From contig NZ_CP159837.1 of NCBI RefSeq assembly GCF_040564635.1, forward strand, positions 2,607,001 to 2,671,000: a DNA stretch of 64,000 nucleotides, given 5' to 3'. Positions within the stretch are counted from its first letter, which is position 1; each line of letters opens with the position of its first letter. The notes under the pieces were generated by a model. That model worked only from the letters and a program-made list of their open reading frames with translations, was not told the DNA's origin and did no database searches. This stretch comes from Planktothricoides raciborskii GIHE-MW2. Its GTDB lineage: Bacteria > Cyanobacteriota > Cyanobacteriia > Cyanobacteriales > Laspinemataceae. The position numbers and the translations under genes are program-made. Of this stretch, positions 8,242 to 16,640 are shown one piece after another.

Positions 8242-8814
8242 ATCAATCAGATTACTATTGTTGAAGCCTTCACCCCAATAGTACAAGCTAAGGCTACTCT
8301 TTGATCCTTGTGGCGATCGCTTGACTGCTCTTTCGGTCCCACCCCTCAAAGCCCCCCAAAAAGGCGATCGGGCTTAATCAACGGTTAATCGCTCATTTAC
8401 TTGGCCGAAAACGCGGCTCGATTCCTGAAAATTCCGCATAAATATTCCAGGGTATTGCTTTTAACAATTACCCTTTATTTTTAATAATAAATTAAGTAAT
8501 ATTTTTAATATTAAATCATAATTAAAAATATGTCAAAAAAATAATTTTTTTCAAAAAAAAATTATTTTTTTGATTTATTTGTGTTTAAATACACATTTTT
8601 TTAGATTGGTTAACCACAGACAAAATATGTAAAATGGACAAGAATGCTTTCATACCGATATCGATCCCCCCAACCCCGCTTTCCAAAGGGGGCTTTCGGG
8701 GCTTTCGGGGCTTTCGGGGCTTTCGGGGCTTTCGGGGCTTGGGAACGCAAGAAGTCTAATATATTTTAAGATCAGCTTAAAATCAACGATGCCTACAAGG
8801 ATTCACCAAAAAAT
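8242..8814. other. Divergent intergenic region with AT-rich block and 9-bp tandem repeat
   Basis: No gene seen. It separates the leftward phosphomutase gene and the rightward cobyrinate synthase gene. 8460-8620 is very AT-rich with long A/T runs. 8687-8739 is about six copies of GGGGCTTTC, directly before the region that should hold the cobyrinate synthase promoter. I could not pick a reliable -10/-35 pair. Confidence 0.7.
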
Positions 8815-10371
8815 ATGAGTTTAGTCATTGCCGGAGAACGCAGCGGCGTGGGCAAAACCACCATCACCCTAGCACTATTAGCGTATTTAAAGCGCCATTT
8901 AAAGCACCATTTAAAGCACCAATTACCGCACCAATTACCGCACCCAGAAATTACGGTGCAATCGTTTAAAGTCGGGCCTGATTATATTGACCCGATGTTT
9001 CATCACTATGTGACAGGTCGCCCTTGCCGCAATTTAGATCCGGTGCTGACTTCTGAGGACTATGTTCGGCAATGCTTTGCTCACCATATCCAGGGAGTAG
9101 AATTTGCCCTGGTCGAAGGGGTGATGGGATTGTTTGATGGGGTGCCGGGAAATGTAGTATTTCCAAATCAGGATTCAATTGGAGAAAAGAGGTTCGAGAA
9201 AAGAGGAAAGAGGAAAATTCTCTCTTCTCTTTCCTCTCTTCTCTTTTCTCCCGAAGTTTCTCCCGAAGACAGACCCCAGGATTTTGCTAGTACCGCGCAT
9301 ATCGCCCGCTTATTGGATTTGCCGGTGTTATTCGTGATTGATTGTAGTCGCTTGTCCGGTTCTGTGGCAGCGATCGCCCACGGTTATCGTTCCTGGGATC
9401 CGAGAATTAAGTTTGCTGGGTTAGTCCTCAACCGGGTGGGTAGCGATCGCCATTTAGAACTCCTCAAAGAAGCGATCGCGCTGCTAAACTTGCCAATTCT
9501 AGGAGTTTTCCGGCGTCAAGACCACATTACCATCCCAGATAGACATCTCGGTTTAGTTCCCACTGCGGAACTGCCCGAACTAGATCAAATCATCGATAAA
9601 TTAGCCGAAATTGCCGCCCAGAGTTTTGACTGGGAAAACTTACTGCCATTACTTAAAACTACTCCAGATTATCCCAATCAGCCTCAGAAAAATCAGATAA
9701 ATTTAATTCACAAAAAACTGGAAAAGTTGCCAGTAAAAATTGGCATTGCCCGTGATGCTACTTTCAGTTTTTACTATCAAGATAACTTAGATATTTTGGC
9801 ATCATTAGGGGCAGAATTAATCCCATTTAGTCCCCTAGAAAATAGTCAATTACCTCCGGGATTACAAGGACTTTATTTTGGTGGTGGCTTTCCCGAAATG
9901 TTCGCCCAACAACTCAGCGAAAATGTCACATTTCGTGAGGCAATCTTTCAAGCTATCCAATCAGGAATGCCCACCATCGCGGAATGTGGCGGTTTAATGT
10001 ATTTATCGAAATCCATCACTGATTTTCAAGGAAAATCTTGGCCAATGGTGGGCATCTTACCCAGTAGCACTATGATGGATCGCCACTTAACTCTAGGGTA
10101 TCGACGAGCGATCGCCCAAAAAAATACCCCTCTTTTAGCAGCGGGTGAGGTAATTTTTGGCCATGAATTTCATCGTTCCCGGCTGGTTTCTGAACCTGTT
10201 GCCCCCTTATTTAAAACTTGGCGGTTGAGTCAACAAGATACCGAATCCAGCCATGAAGGTTGCGCCGTAAATCAAAACCTTCATGCTTCATATATTCACT
10301 TACATTGGGGACATCGCCCAGAAATTGCCCAAAGATTTCTCAAATCTTGTCAAATCAAATCCGGTTCTTAA
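8815..10371 (+). CDS. cbiA: Cobyrinate a,c-diamide synthase (CobB/CbiA)
   Basis: 518 residues. The N-terminal P-loop domain has GERSGVGKTT (residues 7-16), KVGPDYIDPMFH and VEGVMGLFDG; the C-terminal class I glutamine amidotransferase-like domain has FGGGFPEMF and the catalytic Cys in AECGGLMYLS, ending ASYIHLHWGHRPEIAQRFL. It uses ATP and glutamine to amidate the a and c side chains of cobyrinate in cobalamin synthesis. Two oddities: residues about 24-42 are a 12-bp tandem repeat expansion (LKHHLKHQLPHQLPH), and residues about 117-156, between FDGVPGN and the conserved ASTAHIARLL, are an in-frame insertion encoded by a long purine/pyrimidine palindrome (9180-9253). The last four codons and the stop lie in a MITE-like repeat (10356-10513). 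Confidence 0.92.
   Translation: MSLVIAGERSGVGKTTITLALLAYLKRHLKHHLKHQLPHQLPHPEITVQSFKVGPDYIDPMFHHYVTGRPCRNLDPVLTSEDYVRQCFAHHIQGVEFALVEGVMGLFDGVPGNVVFPNQDSIGEKRFEKRGKRKILSSLSSLLFSPEVSPEDRPQDFASTAHIARLLDLPVLFVIDCSRLSGSVAAIAHGYRSWDPRIKFAGLVLNRVGSDRHLELLKEAIALLNLPILGVFRRQDHITIPDRHLGLVPTAELPELDQIIDKLAEIAAQSFDWENLLPLLKTTPDYPNQPQKNQINLIHKKLEKLPVKIGIARDATFSFYYQDNLDILASLGAELIPFSPLENSQLPPGLQGLYFGGGFPEMFAQQLSENVTFREAIFQAIQSGMPTIAECGGLMYLSKSITDFQGKSWPMVGILPSSTMMDRHLTLGYRRAIAQKNTPLLAAGEVIFGHEFHRSRLVSEPVAPLFKTWRLSQQDTESSHEGCAVNQNLHASYIHLHWGHRPEIAQRFLKSCQIKSGS
9180..9253. repeat. Imperfect palindrome inside cbiA (GGAGAAAAGAGG / CTCTTTTCTCC)
   Basis: A purine-rich arm (GGAGAAAAGAGG and GAAAAGAGGAAAGAGG) is followed by its pyrimidine-rich complement (CTCTTCTCTTTCCTCTC and CTCTTTTCTCC). 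It is in frame with cbiA and encodes the Lys/Arg-then-Ser/Leu insert FEKRGKRKILSSLSSLLFS, absent from the usual family layout. It looks like a repeat that landed in the gene and was tolerated. Confidence 0.8.
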
Positions 10372-10513
10372 AAACCAATTATAAAGCTAGATGTCATTCC
10401 CGCGAATGCGGGAATCCACAAGCGTTTTTGGGTTTACCCAACGCACATAGCGTCCCGTAGGAAATCGTAGGGGCGATTGGTGAATCGCCCCTACAGGAGA
10501 ACCGGATTTGGTA
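10356..10513. mobile_element. MITE-like element, copy A, overlapping the 3' end of cbiA
   Basis: Inverted ends CAAATCCGGTT (10356-10366) and AACCGGATTTG (10500-10510, followed by GTA). The interior carries TCATTCCCGCG-AATGCGGGAATCCACAAGCG and a TAGGGGCGATT hairpin. The same ends and the same interior TGTCATTCCCGCG...GGGAATCCACAAGCGTTTT occur in the copy at 12553-12669. The nonamer TCAAATCAA is found at both borders (10350-10358 and 10514-10522), a possible target duplication that partly overlaps the left end. No transposase gene is present, so it is non-autonomous. Confidence 0.65.
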
Positions 10514-10746
10514 TCAAATCAACCATCCCGACTAATCCCGACTTTTTTTGTCGGGTATTATTGACGACCTTTTTCCCATGTGTTACGGTGGTTTCTCAGA
10601 TAAGGGGAAAAAATACCAAAAGCAGTAGGGGCGACAGCATTCGCGCAGGCAAGCGTTGCTGAGAACCTGTCACCTCTGACGCGAATGCTTCGCCCCCAAC
10701 CGATAATATGCCGATATTTACCAGATATTGAAGCGAGGATAGTCCA

Positions 10747-12078
10747 ATGATTCAGGCCACCGTAACACACAACCATAGACCAGAAACCTTGAGCAGCGGC
10801 GCCGCTTTGGGTGCCACCTTTGACGCCCTCAAGTGTAAAGAATGTGGCGCTGAATATGAACCAAAGGCAATTCATGTGTGTGAATTCTGTTTTGGCCCAT
10901 TGGAAGTCAGCTATAACTATGAAGTCCTCCGCCAGCAAGTCAGTCGGGCAACCATTGAAGCGGGGCCTAACTCCATTTGGCGTTATCGTCCTTTGTTACC
11001 TGTGGCGACCGATAATGTGATTGATGTGGGAACTGGCATGACCCCACTCCTGAAAGCCAATCGTTTAGCCCGTCGTCTGGGGATTAAAAATCTTTATATT
11101 AAAAATGACGCGGTGAATATGCCCACCCTCAGCTTCAAAGATCGGGTGGTGTCCGTCGCTTTAAGCCGCGCCAGAGAACTGGGTTTTACTACGGTTTCTT
11201 GCGCCAGTACCGGCAACTTGGCTAACTCTACCGCCGCGATCGCAGCCCGGGCTGGATTAGACTGTTGCGTATTTATTCCCTCGGACTTAGAATCCGGTAA
11301 AGTTTTGGGCACCCTCATCTACAGCCCAACTCTGATGGCCGTTCATGGCAATTATGACCAAGTAAACCGCCTCTGTTCTGAAGTGGCTAACAGCTACGGC
11401 TGGGGTTTCGTCAATATTAATTTGCGTCCTTATTACTCTGAAGGTTCAAAAACCCTGGGTTATGAAGTCGCCGAACAACTGGGCTGGCAACTTCCCGACC
11501 ATATTGTTGCACCTTTGGCCTCTGGTTCTCTCTTCACCAAAATTTACAAAGGTTTCCAAGAATTTATTAAACTCGGTTTGGTGGATGACAAAGCGGTACG
11601 CTTCAGCGGCGCCCAAGCGGATGGCTGTTCGCCGATCGCCCAAGCTTTCCGGGAAAACCGCGATTTTATTACCCCAGTCAAACCCAACACCGTGGCCAAA
11701 TCCATCGCGATCGGCAACCCGGCAGATGGGGTCTATGCTTTGGACATTGCCCATCAAACCAACGGCAACATTGAATCCGTCAGCGATCCAGAAATCATCG
11801 AAGGGATTAAACTCCTGGCGGAAACCGAGGGCATCTTCACCGAAACTGCCGGAGGCACCACCGTTGCCGTCCTCAAGAAATTGGTCGAAGCGGGTAAAAT
11901 CGATCCGGACGAAACCACCGTTGTCTATATCACCGGCAATGGCTTGAAAACCCAGGAAGCGATCCAAGGTTACATCGGCGAACCCCTCACCATTGAGCCA
12001 AAACTGGAAAGTTTCGAGCGGGCCTTAGAACGTTCTCGGACCCTCGATCGCTTAGAATGGCAGCAAGTTCTGGTTTAA
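10747..12078 (+). CDS. thrC: Threonine synthase
   Basis: 443 residues. An N-terminal zinc ribbon (C30-x2-C33, C45-x2-C48) precedes a fold-type II PLP domain with the cofactor lysine in SFKDR (Lys131), the phosphate-binding STGNLANS and a C-terminal TGNGLKTQ. This is the long, zinc-ribbon ThrC type common in cyanobacteria. It converts O-phosphohomoserine to threonine and phosphate, the last step of threonine synthesis. The MoaD/ThiS-like gene follows 89 bp downstream in the same direction. Between the upstream cbiA gene and this start lie a MITE-like copy and a second inverted repeat (10626-10700, TAGGGGCGACAGCATTCGCG...CGAATGCTTCGCCCCCA). Confidence 0.95.
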   Translation: MIQATVTHNHRPETLSSGAALGATFDALKCKECGAEYEPKAIHVCEFCFGPLEVSYNYEVLRQQVSRATIEAGPNSIWRYRPLLPVATDNVIDVGTGMTPLLKANRLARRLGIKNLYIKNDAVNMPTLSFKDRVVSVALSRARELGFTTVSCASTGNLANSTAAIAARAGLDCCVFIPSDLESGKVLGTLIYSPTLMAVHGNYDQVNRLCSEVANSYGWGFVNINLRPYYSEGSKTLGYEVAEQLGWQLPDHIVAPLASGSLFTKIYKGFQEFIKLGLVDDKAVRFSGAQADGCSPIAQAFRENRDFITPVKPNTVAKSIAIGNPADGVYALDIAHQTNGNIESVSDPEIIEGIKLLAETEGIFTETAGGTTVAVLKKLVEAGKIDPDETTVVYITGNGLKTQEAIQGYIGEPLTIEPKLESFERALERSRTLDRLEWQQVLV

Positions 12079-12167
12079 TGTATGGTTAAGTGTTGGCTTT
12101 TGAGCATCAACGCCAATGGCCAACACGCAAAAGTCAACCATCCAACAACAGTCAACCACTACTAACA

Positions 12168-12443
12168 ATGTCTGTTAAAGTTTTAATCCCAACACCTCTA
12201 CAAAAATTTACCCAAAACCAAGCGGCGATCGAATGCTCGGGCAGCAATATTGCTGAGTTGATCGACGCTTTGGAAGCCGCTTGTCCGGGTATTAAAGAGC
12301 GTTTATGTGACGAAAAAGGTCAACCCCGTCGCTTTTTAAATTTCTATGTGAATAGTGAAGATATTCGGTTTTTGGAAGGCACTAAGACGGCCATCAAAGA
12401 TGGGGATGAAGTGAGCATCGTCCCAGCAGTAGCCGGTGGCTGA
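12168..12443 (+). CDS. MoaD/ThiS-like sulfur carrier protein
   Basis: 91 residues from ATG 12168 ([15 protein letters not shown]); the frame extends upstream to 12090 but only the shorter form matches the family. It is a ubiquitin-fold sulfur carrier ending in VAGG, whose C-terminal diglycine is adenylated and thiocarboxylated by an E1-like enzyme. The position 89 bp behind thrC and the CysO-like appearance suggest a link to sulfur or cysteine chemistry rather than strictly molybdopterin synthesis, but that is inference. A strong bidirectional terminator-like hairpin (12481-12518) follows. Confidence 0.88.
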   Translation: MSVKVLIPTPLQKFTQNQAAIECSGSNIAELIDALEAACPGIKERLCDEKGQPRRFLNFYVNSEDIRFLEGTKTAIKDGDEVSIVPAVAGG

Positions 12444-12480
12444 TCTGATTAGCCTGTGATTTCACCATGAAAGTTAAATG

Positions 12481-12518
12481 AAAAAAAAGGACTTGGCTGT
12501 TGCCTTGTCCTTTTTTTT
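12481..12518. terminator. Bidirectional terminator-like hairpin, left border of the CRISPR-Cas locus
   Basis: A8-GGAC ... GTCC-T8 with an inner stem GGC-TGTT-GCC, 38 bp in all, giving a T-run on both strands. It follows the MoaD/ThiS gene and also faces the trailer end of the CRISPR array. An identical 38-bp copy is at 25851-25888, beyond the other end of the cas operon. Confidence 0.85.
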
Positions 12519-12529
12519 CGCTACTTTTT

Positions 12530-12685
12530 GTGCTCAACGCCTTACGGCATCATACCAAATCCGGTTGTTAAAACCCGTTTATCAGGTCAGATGTCATTCC
12601 CGCGAAGGCGGGAATCCACAAGCGTTTTAGGTAACGATCGTAGTCAGTATATGAGAACCGGATTTGGTATCAGAGGTAAGAGCAA
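12530..12685 (-). CRISPR. Outermost CRISPR repeat, split by a MITE-like element
   Basis: 12530-12552 equals the first 23 bases of the array repeat (plus-strand reading GTGCTCAACG...GGCATCA) and 12670-12685 equals its last 16 bases (TCAGAGGTAAGAGCAA). Together they make 39 bases, the 36-base repeat with TCA duplicated at the insertion point. The 117-bp element 12553-12669 sits between. This is the trailer-end (oldest) repeat. Confidence 0.9.
12553..12669. mobile_element. MITE-like element, copy B, inserted in a CRISPR repeat
   Basis: 117 bp with perfect 12-bp terminal inverted repeats TACCAAATCCGG / CCGGATTTGGTA, flanked by a 3-bp target duplication TCA that is certain because the uninterrupted repeat is known from the array. 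The interior has the TCATTCCCGCG...CGGGAATCCAC palindrome shared with copy A. No coding capacity. Confidence 0.88.
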
Positions 12686-12954
12686 CGAATTTACAGCGGT
12701 TTTCAGATTGCTGAACCACGGTAGGACCCGCGCATTCCGTAGGGGCGTCCTTGCGGAGCATAATCCGTCAGGCTTTATGGCCAGAAAGCCCGTACATTTA
12801 ATATTTTAAGCATTGTAGGGGCGAATGGCCATTCGCCCTGGTACGGGCGAATGGCCATTCGCCCCTACGGAATGCTTCGCCCCTACAGATGCTTTGTGGT
12901 TTACTCGCGGCAGATTTGCGCTATAAGTCAAACTCTAGGTTTCGGTTTGGTGGT
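12686..12954. other. Eroded trailer of the CRISPR array with inserted palindromic repeats
   Basis: 269 bp between the split repeat and the first intact repeat. About 35 bases after the split repeat could be its old spacer. Then come two copies of the hairpin GGGCGAATGGCCATTCGCCC (around 12815-12870) and an AGCATAATCC/GAATGCTTCGCCCC palindrome. No intact repeat is present, so at least one repeat may have been lost or overwritten. No gene seen. Confidence 0.65.
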
Positions 12955-15900
12955 GTGCTCAACGCCTTACGGCATCAGAGGTAAGAGCAAACAGAGGTAA
13001 AGGTATGGGTGTTGAATACAAGACAAGGTGCTCAACGCCTTACGGCATCAGAGGTAAGAGCAAAGCAGTAGAAAAATCATCTTTTGAAACATACAATAGT
13101 GCTCAACGCCTTACGGCATCAGAGGTAAGAGCAACTTTGCCCTGCTGTCTCGATTCGACGATCATCAATGTGCTCAACGCCTTACGGCATCAGAGGTAAG
13201 AGCAAAACCCAAACACTTCGCGGACTAAGCTTAGATGAAACTGTGCTCAACGCCTTACGGCATCAGAGGTAAGAGCAATCTTCGTCTTTGCATCGAGTTA
13301 ACTCCTCGAAAGGTGCTCAACGCCTTACGGCATCAGAGGTAAGAGCAACGCGAACCGTTGCGAAGGTGATCATTATGCAGCGATTAGTGCTCAACGCCTT
13401 ACGGCATCAGAGGTAAGAGCAAACAAGTGTCCTCCACCTTGGATTGGCGCTACGTTTACCCGTGCTCAACGCCTTACGGCATCAGAGGTAAGAGCAAAAA
13501 CCTAAACAGTGAAGAAACCATAAAGGCAATAAAGTGCTCAACGCCTTACGGCATCAGAGGTAAGAGCAATTTCGATCGACGGCTGAAAATGCCCAAGAAA
13601 AGAGTGCTCAACGCCTTACGGCATCAGAGGTAAGAGCAAATAAGAACAAGTAACCCGCACCTCAATAATTTCACCGTCGTGCTCAACGCCTTACGGCATC
13701 AGAGGTAAGAGCAAAAGAGTATAACGAAGCGCTGCAAAGAGGTAGCGCCGTGCTCAACGCCTTACGGCATCAGAGGTAAGAGCAACTAGACCATGACTGG
13801 GAAAATAATATTAAGGCACATTGTGCTCAACGCCTTACGGCATCAGAGGTAAGAGCAAAATAAAATATGGAATGATTCGCGCGGTTTTATCAGTGCTCAA
13901 CGCCTTACGGCATCAGAGGTAAGAGCAAGTCTGCAATGGGGATAGCGGTAAAAGCGACTACAGTGCTCAACGCCTTACGGCATCAGAGGTAAGAGCAAAA
14001 TCAACCAACTAACAACACTACCAGAACTTATAAGTGCTCAACGCCTTACGGCATCAGAGGTAAGAGCAATCTCAGCCGTGTAAGAGTGATAGACGTGAAC
14101 ATAGAGGTGCTCAACGCCTTACGGCATCAGAGGTAAGAGCAACTAAAGGAAAGTAGCAGTCCGTTATTTTTTTGATTAGTGCTCAACGCCTTACGGCATC
14201 AGAGGTAAGAGCAATGAATTTGACCAATGTCTCCACCTGAAACCAACCAATGTGCTCAACGCCTTACGGCATCAGAGGTAAGAGCAAAAGACAATTGCAA
14301 CGACTGAGACTGGGATATTAGGTGCTCAACGCCTTACGGCATCAGAGGTAAGAGCAATTTAATTGTTTGGGTTAATAATTCTTTTTGTAGTTTGTGCTCA
14401 ACGCCTTACGGCATCAGAGGTAAGAGCAAGCGACGGCATCAAAATATGAATCAATGTCAACTAGACGTGCTCAACGCCTTACGGCATCAGAGGTAAGAGC
14501 AATTCAAAGCCTGATGGTTTAGCGCTCAATTCAAATAGTGCTCAACGCCTTACGGCATCAGAGGTAAGAGCAAAATGTAGGTAAATAATATGCCAATCGG
14601 TATCGAATTGTGCTCAACGCCTTACGGCATCAGAGGTAAGAGCAATTGATTGATTGTTTGTGCTTTTTGGATAGAAGAAGGTGCTCAACGCCTTACGGCA
14701 TCAGAGGTAAGAGCAATTTATTGAAACTGTTACTCAATTTAGCAGTCGCCCAGTGCTCAACGCCTTACGGCATCAGAGGTAAGAGCAAAAGAAATGGGGG
14801 AGATGGCGAGTCTGCCATCCAGTGCTCAACGCCTTACGGCATCAGAGGTAAGAGCAATTGGGAAGCGCGAAATATGTGGTGACAATACCTGTGCTCAACG
14901 CCTTACGGCATCAGAGGTAAGAGCAATAGGGCAGCTTTATTCAAGCTTTCCCTCTGCTTTTCGTGCTCAACGCCTTACGGCATCAGAGGTAAGAGCAAGG
15001 TGTGCGGAAAGGATGGCTCACCCCCCAGTACAGTGCTCAACGCCTTACGGCATCAGAGGTAAGAGCAAGAAAACGATTTCCGAACCATCGTCGCGGTTTG
15101 CAGGTGCTCAACGCCTTACGGCATCAGAGGTAAGAGCAACAAAAATGCACAAATATCGCACGTCAAGTTTTCGTGCTCAACGCCTTACGGCATCAGAGGT
15201 AAGAGCAAAGTTATTTCAAAGTCTGGTTCGTCCCTGTCAAGAAAAGTGCTCAACGCCTTACGGCATCAGAGGTAAGAGCAAAAGCTTAATGACTGTCGCC
15301 GATTTTGTGTGGGTATGTGCTCAACGCCTTACGGCATCAGAGGTAAGAGCAAGTGACGCAAATATCAGGGCGCATTGAATTTAAATTACTGTGCTCAACG
15401 CCTTACGGCATCAGAGGTAAGAGCAAATGACAAAATTAAAGATTGATAATTAGGAATCTCGTGCTCAACGCCTTACGGCATCAGAGGTAAGAGCAAAATT
15501 AATTTTGGTGATTCGCCATTGCCGGTCAATCGTGCTCAACGCCTTACGGCATCAGAGGTAAGAGCAAAATACTCCAATCCAGTCGATGTTTTGGGCAATT
15601 TCCGTGCTCAACGCCTTACGGCATCAGAGGTAAGAGCAACCATCTGCCACCGCCATTACTGGCGTTCCTTCTGGTGCTCAACGCCTTACGGCATCAGAGG
15701 TAAGAGCAAGGGTAGATTCAAAAACGCACAGCAGGAAGTTTTTGAGTGCTCAACGCCTTACGGCATCAGAGGTAAGAGCAACGCTTGCTTTTTAATTCTC
15801 AAGAACGGTTCCATCTGTGCTCAACGCCTTACGGCATCAGAGGTAAGAGCAATGTATCAAAACCGTGTTTTGACAGCACTAATTTAGTGCTCAACGCCTT

Positions 15901-16065
15901 ACGGCATCAGAGGTAAGAGCAAAATATTTTAAATTTCTTGTTCCCAGCCAAAAAATCGTGCTCAACGCCTTACGGCATCAGAGGTAAGAGCAAAGTTCCA
16001 GCACTGCCGAAAGTTCTCTTCCGTCCATCGTGCTCAACGCCTTACGGCATCAGAGGTAAGAGCAA
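12955..16065 (-). CRISPR. CRISPR array, 44 repeats of 36 bp and 43 spacers of 33-39 bp
   Basis: Direct repeats start at 12955, 13028, 13099, 13170 and so on to 16030, with a 69-75 bp period; as read, all 44 are identical. On the plus strand the repeat starts GTGCTCAACG and ends GTAAGAGCAA. I assign transcription to the minus strand. There the repeat contains GATGCC-GUAA-GGCGUU, a six-pair stem closed by a GNRA loop, followed by a short 3' tail TTGAGCAC of the size of a type I crRNA 5' handle. The cas operon runs the same way into the array, and the decayed repeat (12530) is at the left, trailer end. All spacers look unique; none was matched to a target here. Confidence 0.98.
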
Positions 16066-16337
16066 GGCATCAACCAAAACCCTTAAACCAACTGCTTTGC
16101 CTTCCAATTTTACAAGCACCTGCCAAAAAAAGCAATCCTACTGGCCAAATCATCACAAAACTCAACGATTCTGGCAAACGAGCCAACCGGAAATCCCCAC
16201 AAATCATAGCTTTTCCCCTCTATCACAAAATTGCAAGCATCAAAGGGCAGGAAAAAAATCCTCAAATCCCTGCCCCTTGAGCATTTCCGACTTTAAATCA
16301 CCAGGTCATCCCTTCACAAGCAGCAATGCTTGCATCA
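16066..16337 (-). promoter_or_regulatory. CRISPR leader region between cas2 and the first repeat
   Basis: 272 bp without a gene. It lies upstream of the array in the inferred direction of transcription and adjacent to the newest repeat (16030-16065), where spacer integration is expected. It holds an inverted repeat AAGGGCAGG/CCTGCCCCTT (16243-16278) enclosing a T-run on the minus strand, possibly the end of the cas operon transcript. No -10 box was assigned with confidence. Confidence 0.7.
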
Positions 16338-16634
16338 TCATAAAATCCGAAAACATTCTGGTTGGTCTGGCCAAGCCCCCTCTCGATTATAGGCCGGAAT
16401 CCCTTGCACGCATTGGTTTGGCAGCCGAACCAGCAGCAAATCATCCTCTGCGGTCAAAATCTTCTCCAACTCCCAGCGCAACTTTTCCCGTTCTCGCTGA
16501 GACAGCCAACAACGGAAAATAGAATATTGCATCCGTTCCCCATATCCCTCCATCAGCTTATATGCTTTGCGCCAACGTTTGGGACAGCGAATATCGTAAC
16601 AAATTAGATACCAATGTTTACTTTCAGCCATCAT
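16338..16634 (-). CDS. cas2: CRISPR-associated endoribonuclease/adaptor Cas2
   Basis: 98 residues (97 if the second Met is used). The start HWYLICYDIRCPKRWRK contains the conserved first-strand Asp (Asp14), and KLMEGYGERMQYSIFRCWLS is the typical Cas2 ferredoxin-fold core. Cas2 dimers bridge Cas1 dimers in the spacer-integration complex. The start lies 6 bp after the cas4-cas1 stop, with GAGGTGG just before it, so translation is probably coupled. It is the last gene of the operon, facing the leader and array. Confidence 0.95.
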   Translation of the reverse strand: MMAESKHWYLICYDIRCPKRWRKAYKLMEGYGERMQYSIFRCWLSQREREKLRWELEKILTAEDDLLLVRLPNQCVQGIPAYNREGAWPDQPECFRIL

Positions 16635-16640
16635 CCCACC

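Noticed and set aside
11446-11967. Long frames overlapping thrC on both strands (11446-11967 and 11462-11947)
   Set aside because: Shadow frames inside a well-supported thrC gene; their sequences lack any recognisable domain.
12955-16065. Rightward transcription of the array
   Set aside because: The plus-strand repeat would leave about 14 nt after the hairpin and no typical handle; the decayed repeat lies at the left end and the cas operon runs leftward into the array.
13005-16522. Several plus-strand frames containing AQRLTASEVRA or CSTPYGIRGKS
   Set aside because: They are translations of the 36-bp CRISPR repeat (a multiple of three) running through spacers and the leader.
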